In this document: positions 34,004 through 42,202 of the stretch, in pieces
Position numbering within the stretch: the first letter of the stretch is position 1
Layout of the letters: each line of letters begins with the position of its first letter
From: Delftia tsuruhatensis
Lineage (GTDB): Bacteria > Pseudomonadota > Gammaproteobacteria > Burkholderiales > Burkholderiaceae_C
NCBI RefSeq assembly: GCF_903815225.1
Contig: NZ_LR813084.1
Coordinates: forward strand, 2,646,501-2,710,500
Direction of reading: 5' to 3'
DNA: 64,000 nucleotides
Notes under the pieces: generated by a model
What the model was told of the DNA's origin: nothing
What the model saw: only the letters and a program-made list of their open reading frames with translations
Database searches by the model: none
Program-made: the position numbers and the translations under genes

Positions 34004-34687
34004 ATGGCAACAGATGCTAAGGGCGACGAAGGCGGCACGCAGGACGCCGCGCAAGCGGCAGGGGGGATGCCCGTGCCTGGCGCCGACCGTGGGGCGGCCG
34101 TGCCCAAGGTCCGCACGGCCCGCATCCCCGGGGTCACCAGACCGCCGGACGCCGGCGCGGCGGGCGCCAGCCTGCAGGCCACGAGCGAGGACGAGGTCAT
34201 CGCCCGCATCAGGCTCGATGCCCAGTCGCTGACACAGCAGGAGCAGCAGCAACTGCATTCGCACGAGATCGGCAACGCGATTGCCGAACTCAACGAAGAA
34301 ACCTATGCGTCGAGCGAGGTGTTCCGGGAGCTGCTGATCACCTTCCAGAACCTGCGGGCCGACAGCAAGGCGTTCCTGAACATCCGGCCGGACCAGCGTG
34401 CCATCTTCAGCGAGGGCGACGAGAGCAACCGGCTGGTCGGTCTGTCGCTGTCGACCAGCACCGACCCGGTCATCGGGGTGCGCAATTTCCTGGTCAATGC
34501 GCGCGAGATGTTCCTGCAGACCTACCAGGACTGCGACGAGATCAAGGTGCTGCTCTACGTCCGCACGGACCAGAGCCATGTCAAGGGGCGCATCGACCTG
34601 CCGCCGGGCGCTGCGGTGACGCTGCAGTCGCGCAACGACCGCACGACCATCATTGGCCTGAGCTCCTTCGCCATCGACCTGGCATGA
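34004..34687 (+). CDS. eCIS-linked hypothetical protein
   Basis: A 227-residue protein. Residues 1-60 are low-complexity (Gly/Ala/Pro), then a helical, Gln/Glu-rich part (TQQEQQQLHSHEIGNAIAELNEE) and a strand-rich end (DEIKVLLYVRTDQSHVKGRIDLPPG). The ATG at 34004 has GGGAG at good distance; a GTG nine bases upstream is also in frame. No domain is recognised. It precedes the third copy of the small beta domain by 19 bases, so the two are probably co-translated. Confidence 0.65.
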   Translation: MATDAKGDEGGTQDAAQAAGGMPVPGADRGAAVPKVRTARIPGVTRPPDAGAAGASLQATSEDEVIARIRLDAQSLTQQEQQQLHSHEIGNAIAELNEETYASSEVFRELLITFQNLRADSKAFLNIRPDQRAIFSEGDESNRLVGLSLSTSTDPVIGVRNFLVNAREMFLQTYQDCDEIKVLLYVRTDQSHVKGRIDLPPGAAVTLQSRNDRTTIIGLSSFAIDLA

Positions 34688-34706
34688 CACGGACCGGAGA
34701 ACCGAC

Positions 34707-35513
34707 ATGAGCGACGAACTGATTCCGGTGGTCCTGAAGTTCAACAACGTGGCGGCCAATGCCAATATCAACTTCACCTTCACGACGACCGGTGCGACCT
34801 GGTGCCTGGGCGCCGATTCCGGCGACAGCCTGGGTTTCTCCTATGGCGTGCTGAACGCGGAGGACGCGCCGGTGTCCTGTATCCGCAAGATCGAATTCAA
34901 CAACTCGGTGCTGGCCATCACCACTTCGGAGGCGGCACCGGCGCTCAACACCTTCACCCTGACCCTGTTCCTCAAGCTCGCCCAGGGGGTGGACTTCCTG
35001 CAAGGCTATTGCACGCTGAACAACGAAGCCTGGGTCAAGGCCAGCTTCGGCAGCCAGCGCGCCGTGCTCTGGCGCAATGGACGGATCAGCGCGGTGCTGC
35101 GCGAGGGGGAACCGCAGTACCGGCGCATCCTGTTCAGCTTCAAGGGGGCCCACCCGGGCGCCAAGATCGCCCTGGAGGTGTCGACCAAGAAGGGGCTGGG
35201 CGAGGTCAACCTGTGCCTGGGACCGGATTTCTCGGAAGCGGCGGGCATCGGCCTGTCGCCGGCCGGCAGCGCATTGCCGCTGGCCTCGCTGTCATACACC
35301 TCCAACAGCATCATCGTCGAGACCCTGGCGGGCGCGCAGGCCACTGGTGCGTCGATGGATTTCGCACTGCAGGCCTACATCATCTGGGAGCCGCCGTCGC
35401 TGGACTACATCTATCTGAAGGCCGACTGCGACAGCGAGATTTCGGTCTACGGCCAGGTGGGCAACCGGCAGCCGCAGTCGATCAGCCAGACGTTCACGCT
35501 GTTCACGCTGTAG
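34707..35513 (+). CDS. eCIS-linked two-domain beta-rich protein
   Basis: A 268-residue protein. Its C-terminal half (residues about 145-268) is a third copy of the small domain seen at 32409 and 33421, with matching KIALEVSTKKG, GSALPLASL, MDFALQAYII, YLKADCDSE and GNRQPQSISQTFTLF. The N-terminal half is also strand-rich (VVLKFNNVAANANINFTFTTTG) and may be a diverged copy of the same fold. It ends ten bases before the DUF4255 gene, so it belongs to the particle operon. Function unknown. Confidence 0.68.
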   Translation: MSDELIPVVLKFNNVAANANINFTFTTTGATWCLGADSGDSLGFSYGVLNAEDAPVSCIRKIEFNNSVLAITTSEAAPALNTFTLTLFLKLAQGVDFLQGYCTLNNEAWVKASFGSQRAVLWRNGRISAVLREGEPQYRRILFSFKGAHPGAKIALEVSTKKGLGEVNLCLGPDFSEAAGIGLSPAGSALPLASLSYTSNSIIVETLAGAQATGASMDFALQAYIIWEPPSLDYIYLKADCDSEISVYGQVGNRQPQSISQTFTLFTL

Positions 35514-35523
35514 CCGCAACGCC

Positions 35524-36114
35524 ATGGAGTCACTTGCCGACAGCGCGCATGTCATCCGGGCGGTCAGCGAATCGCTGCGTTCGCTGATCCGTTCCCACAT
35601 TCCGGCCCTGGCGCCGGAATCGGCGGTGGTGTTCGACTCGCCTGCCGAAATCGAGGCCGATGGCGAGACCCGGCTTTCGCTGTACCTGTACCAGGCCGAG
35701 ACCAATGTCCACCTGCGCAACCTGCCGCCCGTGCTGCAGCGCGGCGCTTCCTCGCTGCAGGTGACGCCGCCCCCGCTGGTGGTGGATCTGATGTACCTGA
35801 TGGTGCCGTATGCGAAGTCGGCCGAACTGGAGCTGGTGCTGCTCGATCAACTGGTGCAGCTGTTGCACGACTACCCGGCGCTGCAGGGCGAGTGGCTGCA
35901 GCCGGTGCTGCGCCAGACCGGCAACGAACCGATTCCCATCACGCCCGATGCGGTATCCATCGATACGCTGCGCCATATCTGGGCGGGCTTCCCGAACAAG
36001 GCTTACAAGGTGACCAAGGTCTATCTGCTGTCACCGGTAAGGATTCCCTCCGCGCGCCGTGCGCAGCAGGTGCCGATGGTCCTGCATTCCGATGTGCAGG
36101 TGGTGCAGGAATGA
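35524..36114 (+). CDS. DUF4255 protein, tail terminator/cap (Pvc16-like)
   Basis: A 196-residue DUF4255 protein, the family of Pvc16/Afp16 that caps the top of the sheath-tube and stops its growth in eCIS particles. ESLRSLIRSHIPAL at the start, LSLYLYQAETNVHLRN, LVVDLMYLMVPYAKSAELE and IPITPDAVSIDTLRHIWAGFPNKAYKVTKVYLLSPVRI are all typical. It overlaps the next gene (ATGA) and is the first clearly structural gene in the set. Confidence 0.82.
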   Translation: MESLADSAHVIRAVSESLRSLIRSHIPALAPESAVVFDSPAEIEADGETRLSLYLYQAETNVHLRNLPPVLQRGASSLQVTPPPLVVDLMYLMVPYAKSAELELVLLDQLVQLLHDYPALQGEWLQPVLRQTGNEPIPITPDAVSIDTLRHIWAGFPNKAYKVTKVYLLSPVRIPSARRAQQVPMVLHSDVQVVQE

Positions 36115-36722
36115 CCCAGCTCAATGCCGTCATCCAGCTGATCGACGGGTTTTCCCGCCAGCCGGCGGAGAGCGCCGGCGCCAGTTTCCGGCTCGATGGC
36201 CGCGTGGTCCTGCCGCTGGCCAAGCCGCAGGCGTTCCATGCCTTCGTCGGTCTCGAGTCCGGCTCCTACGGCCTGCAAGTGTCCTGTCCTGGCTTTTTCC
36301 CGCAGGAAATGCGCTTGCAGGTACAGCCGACAGGCTTGCTGCAGTCGTCGCTGGCGGACGCGGTCGTGGCCTGCATCCTGCTGCCGGATGCGCTGTATCC
36401 GTATCCGGGCCACACCACGCTGCTGCGCGGCCAGGTGCTGGCGGCGCTCGATCGCCAGGCCTTGCCCGGCATCGAGGTCCGCGCGGCCTACCAGGACGCC
36501 CGGGGGCGCACCCGGACGCGGCAGACGTTCACCAACGCCCATGGCCATGGCGGCGGCAGGCAGCGCAGCCCCTATCTCGGGCGCTATGCGCTGCCCTTGC
36601 CGGGGCGCCTGGCCGACGAGACCACCGTGGCCCTGTGCTTCAGCCGCGCCGGCCAGCCCCCGGTGCAGCGGCGGGTGACCATCGGGCCGGGGACGACGCT
36701 GTTGCAGGACGTCGAACTGTAA
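36111..36722 (+). CDS. Carboxypeptidase regulatory-like (Ig-fold) protein in eCIS operon
   Basis: A 203-residue protein with two beta-sandwich-like halves: a PEGA/carboxypeptidase-regulatory type segment (FHAFVGLESGSYGLQVSCPGFFPQEMRLQVQ) and a second one (LRGQVLAALDRQALPGIEVRAAYQDARGRTRT). Such domains occur as decorations on tail tubes and fibres. It overlaps the DUF4255 stop and sits 22 bases before the sheath gene. A structural accessory role is likely; the exact place is unknown. Confidence 0.6.
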   Translation: MTQLNAVIQLIDGFSRQPAESAGASFRLDGRVVLPLAKPQAFHAFVGLESGSYGLQVSCPGFFPQEMRLQVQPTGLLQSSLADAVVACILLPDALYPYPGHTTLLRGQVLAALDRQALPGIEVRAAYQDARGRTRTRQTFTNAHGHGGGRQRSPYLGRYALPLPGRLADETTVALCFSRAGQPPVQRRVTIGPGTTLLQDVEL

Positions 36723-36744
36723 TCATCACCAAGGTTCAAGCATC

Positions 36745-38385
36745 GTGGCCACCACTTATTACCACCCCGGTCTCTACATCCAGGAAGTCCCCAGTGCCCG
36801 CTCCGTCCAGGGCGCTTCGACTTCCGTGGCCGCCTTCGTCGGCGTCACCCAGTCGGGCCCGGTGGCGACGCCTACGCTGGTCACCAGCTGGAACGACTAC
36901 ACCCGGCAGTTCGGCGGCCTGGTCTGGTATGGCTATGTGTCCTGGGCGGTGTTCGAGTTTTTCAACGAAGGCGGCTCGGCCTGCTATGTCGTGCGCGCCG
37001 CCGACACGGCCTACGGCGTGCCGGCCGCCGCCAAGGGCAGCCCGATTGCGGCCACCGCCGTCACCCCGGGCACCTGGGGCAACAACCTGAAGATCGCGGT
37101 CACCGACGGCAGCGGCCAGGCCAGCGGCAAGAACCCGTCGCCGGTGTTCAATTTCCTGGTGGTGGTGGATGCCGCCTTGATCGACACGGTCTACACCTCG
37201 GCCAACCTGACGGACCAGTCACTGCTGCTGCTGCAAAGCTTCGTCGTGATGAACAACCTGCCCAGGAAGACGATTTCCGGCAGCGACTGCTACGTGCTCG
37301 AGGCCTTCAATGGTTTCACCGGCGCCAACCTCGACGTCCCGCAAGGTGCCGCCGGCAGCTATTTCATGGCCCGGGTCAACGCCAATTCGATGTTCATCCG
37401 CGTGGTTTCCTCGGGGACGTCACGGCCCGGGAACGCCGTCACGCCATTGGCCGCGGGCACGCAGACCACCTACAACCTGGTGGCCGGCGTGCAGACCCTG
37501 CAAAAGATCCAGGGCGTCAGCCTGCTGGCGGTGCCCGACACCGTCACGGCGACCGACGCCAGCGGCAAGCCCAGCCAGAAGCAGCAGGCGACACTGATCA
37601 ACCAGTCGCTGGCGTTCTGCGAGTCGATGCAAAGCCTGTTCTATGCCGTCGATCCGCCGTGCGGCCTCGGTGTCCAGGACATCCTGAATTTCAAGATCGG
37701 CACAGGAACCGGCGCCAACGCCAACGCCACGGCGCTCAACTCCAGCTACGGCGCGATCTACTACCCCTGGATCGCGGTGCTGAACCCGATCGCGGGCCTG
37801 AACGTGCCCGTGCCCCCGTCGGGCGCGGCACTGGGCCGCTACGCCCATACCGACGCCAGTGTGGGCGTTTTCAAATCGCCGGCCGGTGTCAACGATGGCG
37901 CGCTGCGCACCGCCACGTCGGTGGCGACGCTGGTCACCGACAGCGACCAGGATCTGCTCAACCCGGAAGGCATCAACGCGATCCGCAACCTGATCGGCTA
38001 CGGCAACGTCATCTATGGTGCCCGAACCCTGGCGCTGGGCACCGAGTGGACCTACATCGCCGTGCGCCGGCTGTTCATCTACGTCGAACAAAGCCTGAAG
38101 CAGAGCCTGCAATGGGTGGTGTTCGAGCCCAATGACCAGCAGCTGTGGTCCTCGGTCACGCGCGACGTCAGCGCGTTCCTGAACACGCTGTGGCAGCAGG
38201 GCGGCCTGTTCGGTGCCACGGCGGCCGAGGCGTTCTTCGTCACCTGCGATGCCAGCAACAACCCGCCAGAGACACGCATGCTGGGCCAGCTGTACGTGGA
38301 CATCGGCCTGGCGCCGGTCTACCCGGCCGAGTTCGTGATCATCCGCATCACCCAGAAGACGGCCGGCCCGGATTCGGGCGCATGA
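36745..38385 (+). CDS. Contractile tail sheath protein
   Basis: A 546-residue phage-type tail sheath. The N-terminus TTYYHPGLYIQEVPSARSVQGASTSVAAFVG and the C-terminus (LYVDIGLAPVYPAEFVIIRITQ) are the two conserved arms that mesh neighbouring subunits. Contraction of the sheath drives the inner tube into the target cell. It starts with GTG. Only one sheath gene is present, while Photorhabdus PVC and Serratia Afp have two or three, so the sheath here is probably uniform. Confidence 0.92.
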   Translation: MATTYYHPGLYIQEVPSARSVQGASTSVAAFVGVTQSGPVATPTLVTSWNDYTRQFGGLVWYGYVSWAVFEFFNEGGSACYVVRAADTAYGVPAAAKGSPIAATAVTPGTWGNNLKIAVTDGSGQASGKNPSPVFNFLVVVDAALIDTVYTSANLTDQSLLLLQSFVVMNNLPRKTISGSDCYVLEAFNGFTGANLDVPQGAAGSYFMARVNANSMFIRVVSSGTSRPGNAVTPLAAGTQTTYNLVAGVQTLQKIQGVSLLAVPDTVTATDASGKPSQKQQATLINQSLAFCESMQSLFYAVDPPCGLGVQDILNFKIGTGTGANANATALNSSYGAIYYPWIAVLNPIAGLNVPVPPSGAALGRYAHTDASVGVFKSPAGVNDGALRTATSVATLVTDSDQDLLNPEGINAIRNLIGYGNVIYGARTLALGTEWTYIAVRRLFIYVEQSLKQSLQWVVFEPNDQQLWSSVTRDVSAFLNTLWQQGGLFGATAAEAFFVTCDASNNPPETRMLGQLYVDIGLAPVYPAEFVIIRITQKTAGPDSGA

Positions 38386-38425
38386 GACCGATAGGTATCC
38401 CACCCCCTGATCACAGAGATCCGAC

Positions 38426-38872
38426 ATGGCGACCCAACTGACCAATCCCTACCGGGGCTTTCGCTTCCGCGTGGAAATTTCCGGTATCCAGATCGCGTCG
38501 TTTTCCGAGGCGACGGTGCCCGACATCACGATCGAAACCGTGGACTACCGCGAAGGCACGGACCCAGTCTACAAGCGGCCGCTGTCGGGACTGAGCACCT
38601 ACGGCCGGCTGACGTTGAAGAAGGGGCTGACCGATTCGATGGACCTGTACAACTGGCACCAGCTGGTCGCGCAGAAGGGATCGACCACCTCGGGCGCGCA
38701 GAAGAACATCTCGCTGATCCTGATGGATGCCGAAGGCAACGACAAGGTCCGCTGGAACGTCATCAACGCGTGGCCCACGAAGTACGAGGCCAGCGGCCTG
38801 AACGCGGCCAGCACCGAAGTGATGGTGGAGACCTTCGAAGTCGTGCTCGACTACATGCAGCGGGTGAAGTAG
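38426..38872 (+). CDS. Inner tube protein (gp19/Hcp-like), first copy
   Basis: A 148-residue T4 gp19-like tail tube protein (NPYRGFRFRVEISGIQIASFSEATVPDITIE, GLSTYGRLTLKKGLTDSMDLYNW). It stacks as rings inside the sheath to form the channel. It follows the sheath gene by 40 bases, as in most contractile tails. It is probably the main tube subunit; a second, diverged tube gene lies at 39477 and may form the ring next to the spike. Confidence 0.9.
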   Translation: MATQLTNPYRGFRFRVEISGIQIASFSEATVPDITIETVDYREGTDPVYKRPLSGLSTYGRLTLKKGLTDSMDLYNWHQLVAQKGSTTSGAQKNISLILMDAEGNDKVRWNVINAWPTKYEASGLNAASTEVMVETFEVVLDYMQRVK

Positions 38873-38940
38873 GCGCGGCGGACCCGCCATGACAGGCTTG
38901 CCATCCACCACGGGCCAACAGACACAGGCAACAGGGAGAA

Positions 38941-39276
38941 ATGACCATGGGAATCTTCGTGACCGAGCATGAGTTCACGCTGCCGCTGGGCTATCGCGAC
39001 GGGGACGGGAATCTGCACCGCCAGGGCGTGATGCGGCTGGCGACCGCGGGAGACGAGATCCTGCCGCTCAAGGACCACCGCGTCCAGAGCAATCCGTCCT
39101 ACCTGCCGGTCATCGTGCTGTCGCGCGTGATCGTCCGGCTGGGCAGCTTGCAGATGGTGAACACCCAGGTGATCGAGGAGTTGTTCTCGGTGGATTTCAA
39201 CTACCTGCAGGAGCTCTACAACCGCATCAACCAGGTGGATGGCGCGGAAGGCTGGGCCGAGCCGGGAAAGCCTTGA
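38941..39276 (+). CDS. Tail assembly chaperone-like protein (gpG-like position)
   Basis: A 111-residue protein resembling phage tail assembly proteins of contractile tails (FTLPLGYRDGDGNLHRQGVMRLATAGDEILPL, VIVLSRVIVRLGSLQMV, EELFSVDFNYLQELYNRIN). It has an AGGGAGAA ribosome site. Its last codons contain GGGAAAG in the phase needed for a -1 shift into the overlapping downstream frame, exactly the layout of lambda genes G and T. It would therefore yield two products: this protein and, at low rate, a 174-residue fusion. Confidence 0.75.
   Translation: MTMGIFVTEHEFTLPLGYRDGDGNLHRQGVMRLATAGDEILPLKDHRVQSNPSYLPVIVLSRVIVRLGSLQMVNTQVIEELFSVDFNYLQELYNRINQVDGAEGWAEPGKP
39264..39270 (+). other. Candidate -1 ribosomal frameshift site (GGGAAAG)
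   Basis: The heptamer reads G GGA AAG in the zero frame, the X-XXY-YYZ slippery pattern, and is the same sequence used by lambda gene G/T. It ends three bases before the zero-frame TGA. A -1 slip continues as AAA-GCC-TTG into the frame of the next gene without a stop. No stimulatory hairpin was confirmed by eye. Confidence 0.7.
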
Positions 39277-39464
39277 ACCCCGCCCAGGCGCAGCTGTATC
39301 GGGAGATCGCCTTCATCGCCTACCACTTCCACTGGCCTTACCAGGATCTCCTGGCGCTGGAGCACGCCGAGCGGCGGCGCTGGTGCGAGGAAATCAGCCG
39401 CATCAACGAGCAGATGAATGCTCCCGAGACCCCGTCCGGCACCAGCCTGGAAAAACTGATCTGA
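39273..39464 (+). CDS. DUF6760-like small protein (T-like extension)
   Basis: A 63-residue protein (REIAFIAYHFHWPYQDLLALEHAERRRWCEEISRINEQMN) found in phage-tail-like loci after the tail assembly protein. As an independent gene it would start at a TTG that overlaps the upstream TGA (TTGA). The alternative is that it is made only as the C-terminal part of a -1 frameshift fusion with the preceding gene; the frame is right for that. The EHAERRRW motif is conserved in such proteins. Its function would be to guide tube or tape-measure assembly. Confidence 0.7.
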   Translation: MNPAQAQLYREIAFIAYHFHWPYQDLLALEHAERRRWCEEISRINEQMNAPETPSGTSLEKLI

Positions 39465-39476
39465 TCGGAGTACCGC

Positions 39477-39974
39477 ATGACACTGGGAATCCACGCCGCT
39501 GCCCCTAGCCCGCGCAACCCCGGCGCCGGCAGCGACCCGTTCAAGGCGTTCAGCTTCTGCGTCGAAGTCGAGGGCATCCTGGTGGGCGGCTTCACCTCGG
39601 TCGAAGGCCTGGATTCGAGGACCGAGGTCCGCACCGTGCGCGAAGGCGGCGTCAACGACACCGAATACAAGCTGCCGGGCCAGGTCAGCTATTCCGATCT
39701 GGTCCTGCGCTCCGGGCTGACCGCCCAGGATCCGATGTGGCTGTGGTACCGGGCGACCCTTTCCGGCCAGGTCCGGCGCAGGAACGGTTCGATCTATCTG
39801 CTCGACGATCAGGGCATGCGCGGCATGGGGTGGGATTTCTACAACGCCTGGCCCACGGCGTGGCAGGGACCGAGCTTCGATGCCGGGCAGGCGCTGGTCG
39901 CACTGCAGAGCTTCACGCTGGCCCACGAGGGCATCCGCAAGAGCCAGGCGGTGGCCGGCAAGGGGCTGTCTTGA
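39477..39974 (+). CDS. Tube protein, second copy (Pvc5-like)
   Basis: A 165-residue gp19-like tail tube protein (DPFKAFSFCVEVEGILVGGFTSVEGLDSRTEV, VSYSDLVLRSGLTAQDPMW, MGWDFYNAWPTAWQGPSFD). It differs clearly from the first tube protein at 38426. In PVC/Afp systems several tube paralogues occur, the diverged ones forming rings near the baseplate. Its stop overlaps the TTG start of the next gene. Confidence 0.85.
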   Translation: MTLGIHAAAPSPRNPGAGSDPFKAFSFCVEVEGILVGGFTSVEGLDSRTEVRTVREGGVNDTEYKLPGQVSYSDLVLRSGLTAQDPMWLWYRATLSGQVRRRNGSIYLLDDQGMRGMGWDFYNAWPTAWQGPSFDAGQALVALQSFTLAHEGIRKSQAVAGKGLS

Positions 39975-41545
39975 GCGGCGCCAGGCGCATGCCCATCCGC
40001 TGGCGGGCCACCGTGCGCCCGTTCTCGCGGCAGCCCGTGCGGCGGTGGCAGGCAGCAGGGGCCAGGCGTGCGACGGTCATGCGCCTGGCCGCGCTGCGGG
40101 GCCTGTCGCCTTGGGATGCGGTGGCGGCGCCGCTGCAGTTCCTGCGCCGGATGGCGCCTGCGGCATGGCCCACGGCGTCCCGCCCGGCTGCGCCGCCGTC
40201 CGGCCGGGGACGGACCCGGATGCTGCTGCGCATTGCGCTTTGGTTGCGGCGCCTGATCCACTCCGACAGGCACACGCGCCGCCCACCCGCCATGGTCGCC
40301 ATGGCGCGCGCGCGCACCTCCGGCCCCACGTCCGGCGCCATGTCCGGCCCCATGTCCGGCCCCACGTCCGGCAGCGCCCAGCCGGGGCGAAATCGGCCTT
40401 GGGCGGCTGCCCACCGAGGCGCTCGACCCTTCTTCGCCGCGCATGCAAGAGCCAGCGACGGCCCGCGCGCGGGCCGCCCGGTGGGGGGCTTGCCGCGCGA
40501 ATCGTTGCCGCAACCTCGCGAGGCCCCTGCGCCTGCACTGCACGCATTGCACGCACTGCACACGCTTCGCATGCTCCGTACGGGCGAGGGGGCGGTGGTG
40601 CCCTTGCCGCCTGCGGCCGGCCTGATGCTGCGGCCTGCGGCCGGTGATCACAGTGTGTGGCGCAGCCGCGCGGCGCCTGCTGTCGCCCTGGGCCGGTCGC
40701 TGGCGGCGGCCGCAGCCGACACGCGGGGGGCAGGCCCGGGCGGGCGCGGCGCGCTGGCCGCCGCCTCCGGTGCGCCCGTCCCGGTGCGTCGGTCGGGGTG
40801 GCGGGACCACGCCGTGGCTGCAGGCTCCGGGCGCTCGCCGCGCTCGGCAAGGCATGTGGCGCGCACCGTTGACCGTCGCACTCCTGCACCGTTGTCGCGA
40901 GGCGCGCTGCCCCGCCCGGCGTCCCTGCAGGGCAGCCGCCGCATCTTGACCGAGGCCTCGCCCCGCCTGCTGCGCCATGTCGCCCGTCGGCAGGCCGGGG
41001 CCGGCATGCCGGCCGCAGACGCGATTGTCAGGGCAGGGCGCGATGCGGGCATCCGGATGGGCAGGCCTGCAGCCCCATCCGGCGACGCCCGTTGGCCCGG
41101 TGCGAGGCCGGACCTCCGATCCACGGCCCTGCGCGCAGCAGCATCCCCGGGTCCGCAAGGCAAGGGGGCCACGCCGGTGGCGCAGCCATTCGCCGCGGTG
41201 CAGCACACCATGGCATGGCCCGTGCTGCTGCCGGCACTGGCCACGCGCAGGACGGCCTTGCCGTCGTCCGCGGAGCCCACGCTCGCGCTGCGTCGCCCTG
41301 CGGCCCAGGCGCTTGCGGCCACCGCCACGTCCACGGCCACGGTTGCCGATACCCGCGAGATCGAGCGCCGCATCCGCCAGCAGGTGCTGCACGCGCTGGC
41401 GCAGCCCGGCCGGCCGCGCGACAGCCTGAGCCAGACCGTGACCGAGGTGGCACTGACGCCACGGCTGCTGCAGGCCGTCACCGAGCGGGTGGCCGTGGCG
41501 CTGGACAGGCGTGCGTCCGTCGAGCGCTACCGGCGCGGTGGCTGA
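39971..41545 (+). CDS. Arg/Pro/Ala-rich disordered protein of the eCIS operon
   Basis: A protein of about 524 residues, very basic and low in predicted structure. It begins at a TTG overlapping the previous TGA (AAGGGG lies upstream); the ATG at 39989 is an alternative. Residues about 118-133 repeat GPTSG/GAMSG units from a 12-bp DNA repeat, and LHALHALHTLRMLRT is a second short repeat. Only the last 70 residues look folded and helical (TREIERRIRQQVLHALAQ, LTPRLLQAVTERVAVALDRR). By position, between tube and LysM protein, it could be a length-determining or scaffold protein. No homologue of known role is recognised. Confidence 0.6.
   Translation: MSGARRMPIRWRATVRPFSRQPVRRWQAAGARRATVMRLAALRGLSPWDAVAAPLQFLRRMAPAAWPTASRPAAPPSGRGRTRMLLRIALWLRRLIHSDRHTRRPPAMVAMARARTSGPTSGAMSGPMSGPTSGSAQPGRNRPWAAAHRGARPFFAAHARASDGPRAGRPVGGLPRESLPQPREAPAPALHALHALHTLRMLRTGEGAVVPLPPAAGLMLRPAAGDHSVWRSRAAPAVALGRSLAAAAADTRGAGPGGRGALAAASGAPVPVRRSGWRDHAVAAGSGRSPRSARHVARTVDRRTPAPLSRGALPRPASLQGSRRILTEASPRLLRHVARRQAGAGMPAADAIVRAGRDAGIRMGRPAAPSGDARWPGARPDLRSTALRAAASPGPQGKGATPVAQPFAAVQHTMAWPVLLPALATRRTALPSSAEPTLALRRPAAQALAATATSTATVADTREIERRIRQQVLHALAQPGRPRDSLSQTVTEVALTPRLLQAVTERVAVALDRRASVERYRRGG
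40322..40369 (+). repeat. Four 12-bp tandem repeats inside the disordered gene
   Basis: The units are GGCCCCACGTCC, GGCGCCATGTCC, GGCCCCATGTCC and GGCCCCACGTCC. They keep frame, so copy number could vary without breaking the gene. Confidence 0.8.
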
Positions 41546-41557
41546 ACGGGGGACACC

Positions 41558-42202
41558 ATGCTCGAAAAAGCCAAGATCGTCGTCCAGCAGACCCGGGAGG
41601 AAATCCCGGTGATGTACAACCCGACCGAGCTGTCGCTGAACAAGACGGTGCTGGTGCAGGGCGAGGGCTCCAACATTCAGTTCCAGCGTGTCAGCGACGA
41701 TGACCTGACCGTGGCGCTGTTTTTCGACAGCTATGAGCAGCAGACCGACATCCGCAAGCAGACCAGCAGGATTGCCGCGCTGACCCAGCCGACGGCCGGC
41801 ACCAATGCCCGCAAGGAGCCACCGGTGGTGGTGTTCACCTGGGCGGGGGCGCTGTACACCGGCATCGTCGTAAGGCTGGAGCAGAAGTTCACCATGTTCC
41901 TGAGTTCCGGCATCCCGGTGCGGGCCGAACTCAACGTGACCTTCAAGTCGGTGCTCACCCAGAAGCAGGACCTGCAGGCGCGTGGCTACTTCAATTGCCG
42001 GCGGCTGTGGACGGTGCAGGAGGGCGACCGGCTCTACCTGATCGCCTGGAAGGCGCTGGGCGATCCCGGCCAATGGCGGTTGATCGCGGACAACAACGGC
42101 ATCCACGACCCGCTGAATTTCCCGGCCGCGACCGACATCGGCCGCACGCTGGTCATCATCGACACACACGACGACGGATTCTCCGGCCATGGCGACCACT
42201 AA
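41558..42202 (+). CDS. LysM-containing tube/baseplate protein (Pvc7-like)
   Basis: A 214-residue contractile-injection-system protein. The N-terminal domain (VMYNPTELSLNKTVLVQGEGSNIQFQ, LTVALFFDSYEQQTDIR) is the CIS tube family domain, and a LysM-like end lies at about 150-195 (RRLWTVQEGDRLYLIAWKALGDPGQWRLIADNN). In PVC/Afp the matching protein joins the inner tube to the spike. It overlaps the next gene by 14 bases. Its function is well supported by order: tube, LysM protein, spike. Confidence 0.85.
   Translation: MLEKAKIVVQQTREEIPVMYNPTELSLNKTVLVQGEGSNIQFQRVSDDDLTVALFFDSYEQQTDIRKQTSRIAALTQPTAGTNARKEPPVVVFTWAGALYTGIVVRLEQKFTMFLSSGIPVRAELNVTFKSVLTQKQDLQARGYFNCRRLWTVQEGDRLYLIAWKALGDPGQWRLIADNNGIHDPLNFPAATDIGRTLVIIDTHDDGFSGHGDH

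Noticed and set aside
40322..40369. CRISPR-like repeats
   Set aside because: Units are 12 bp, contiguous without spacers, and in frame within a coding sequence.
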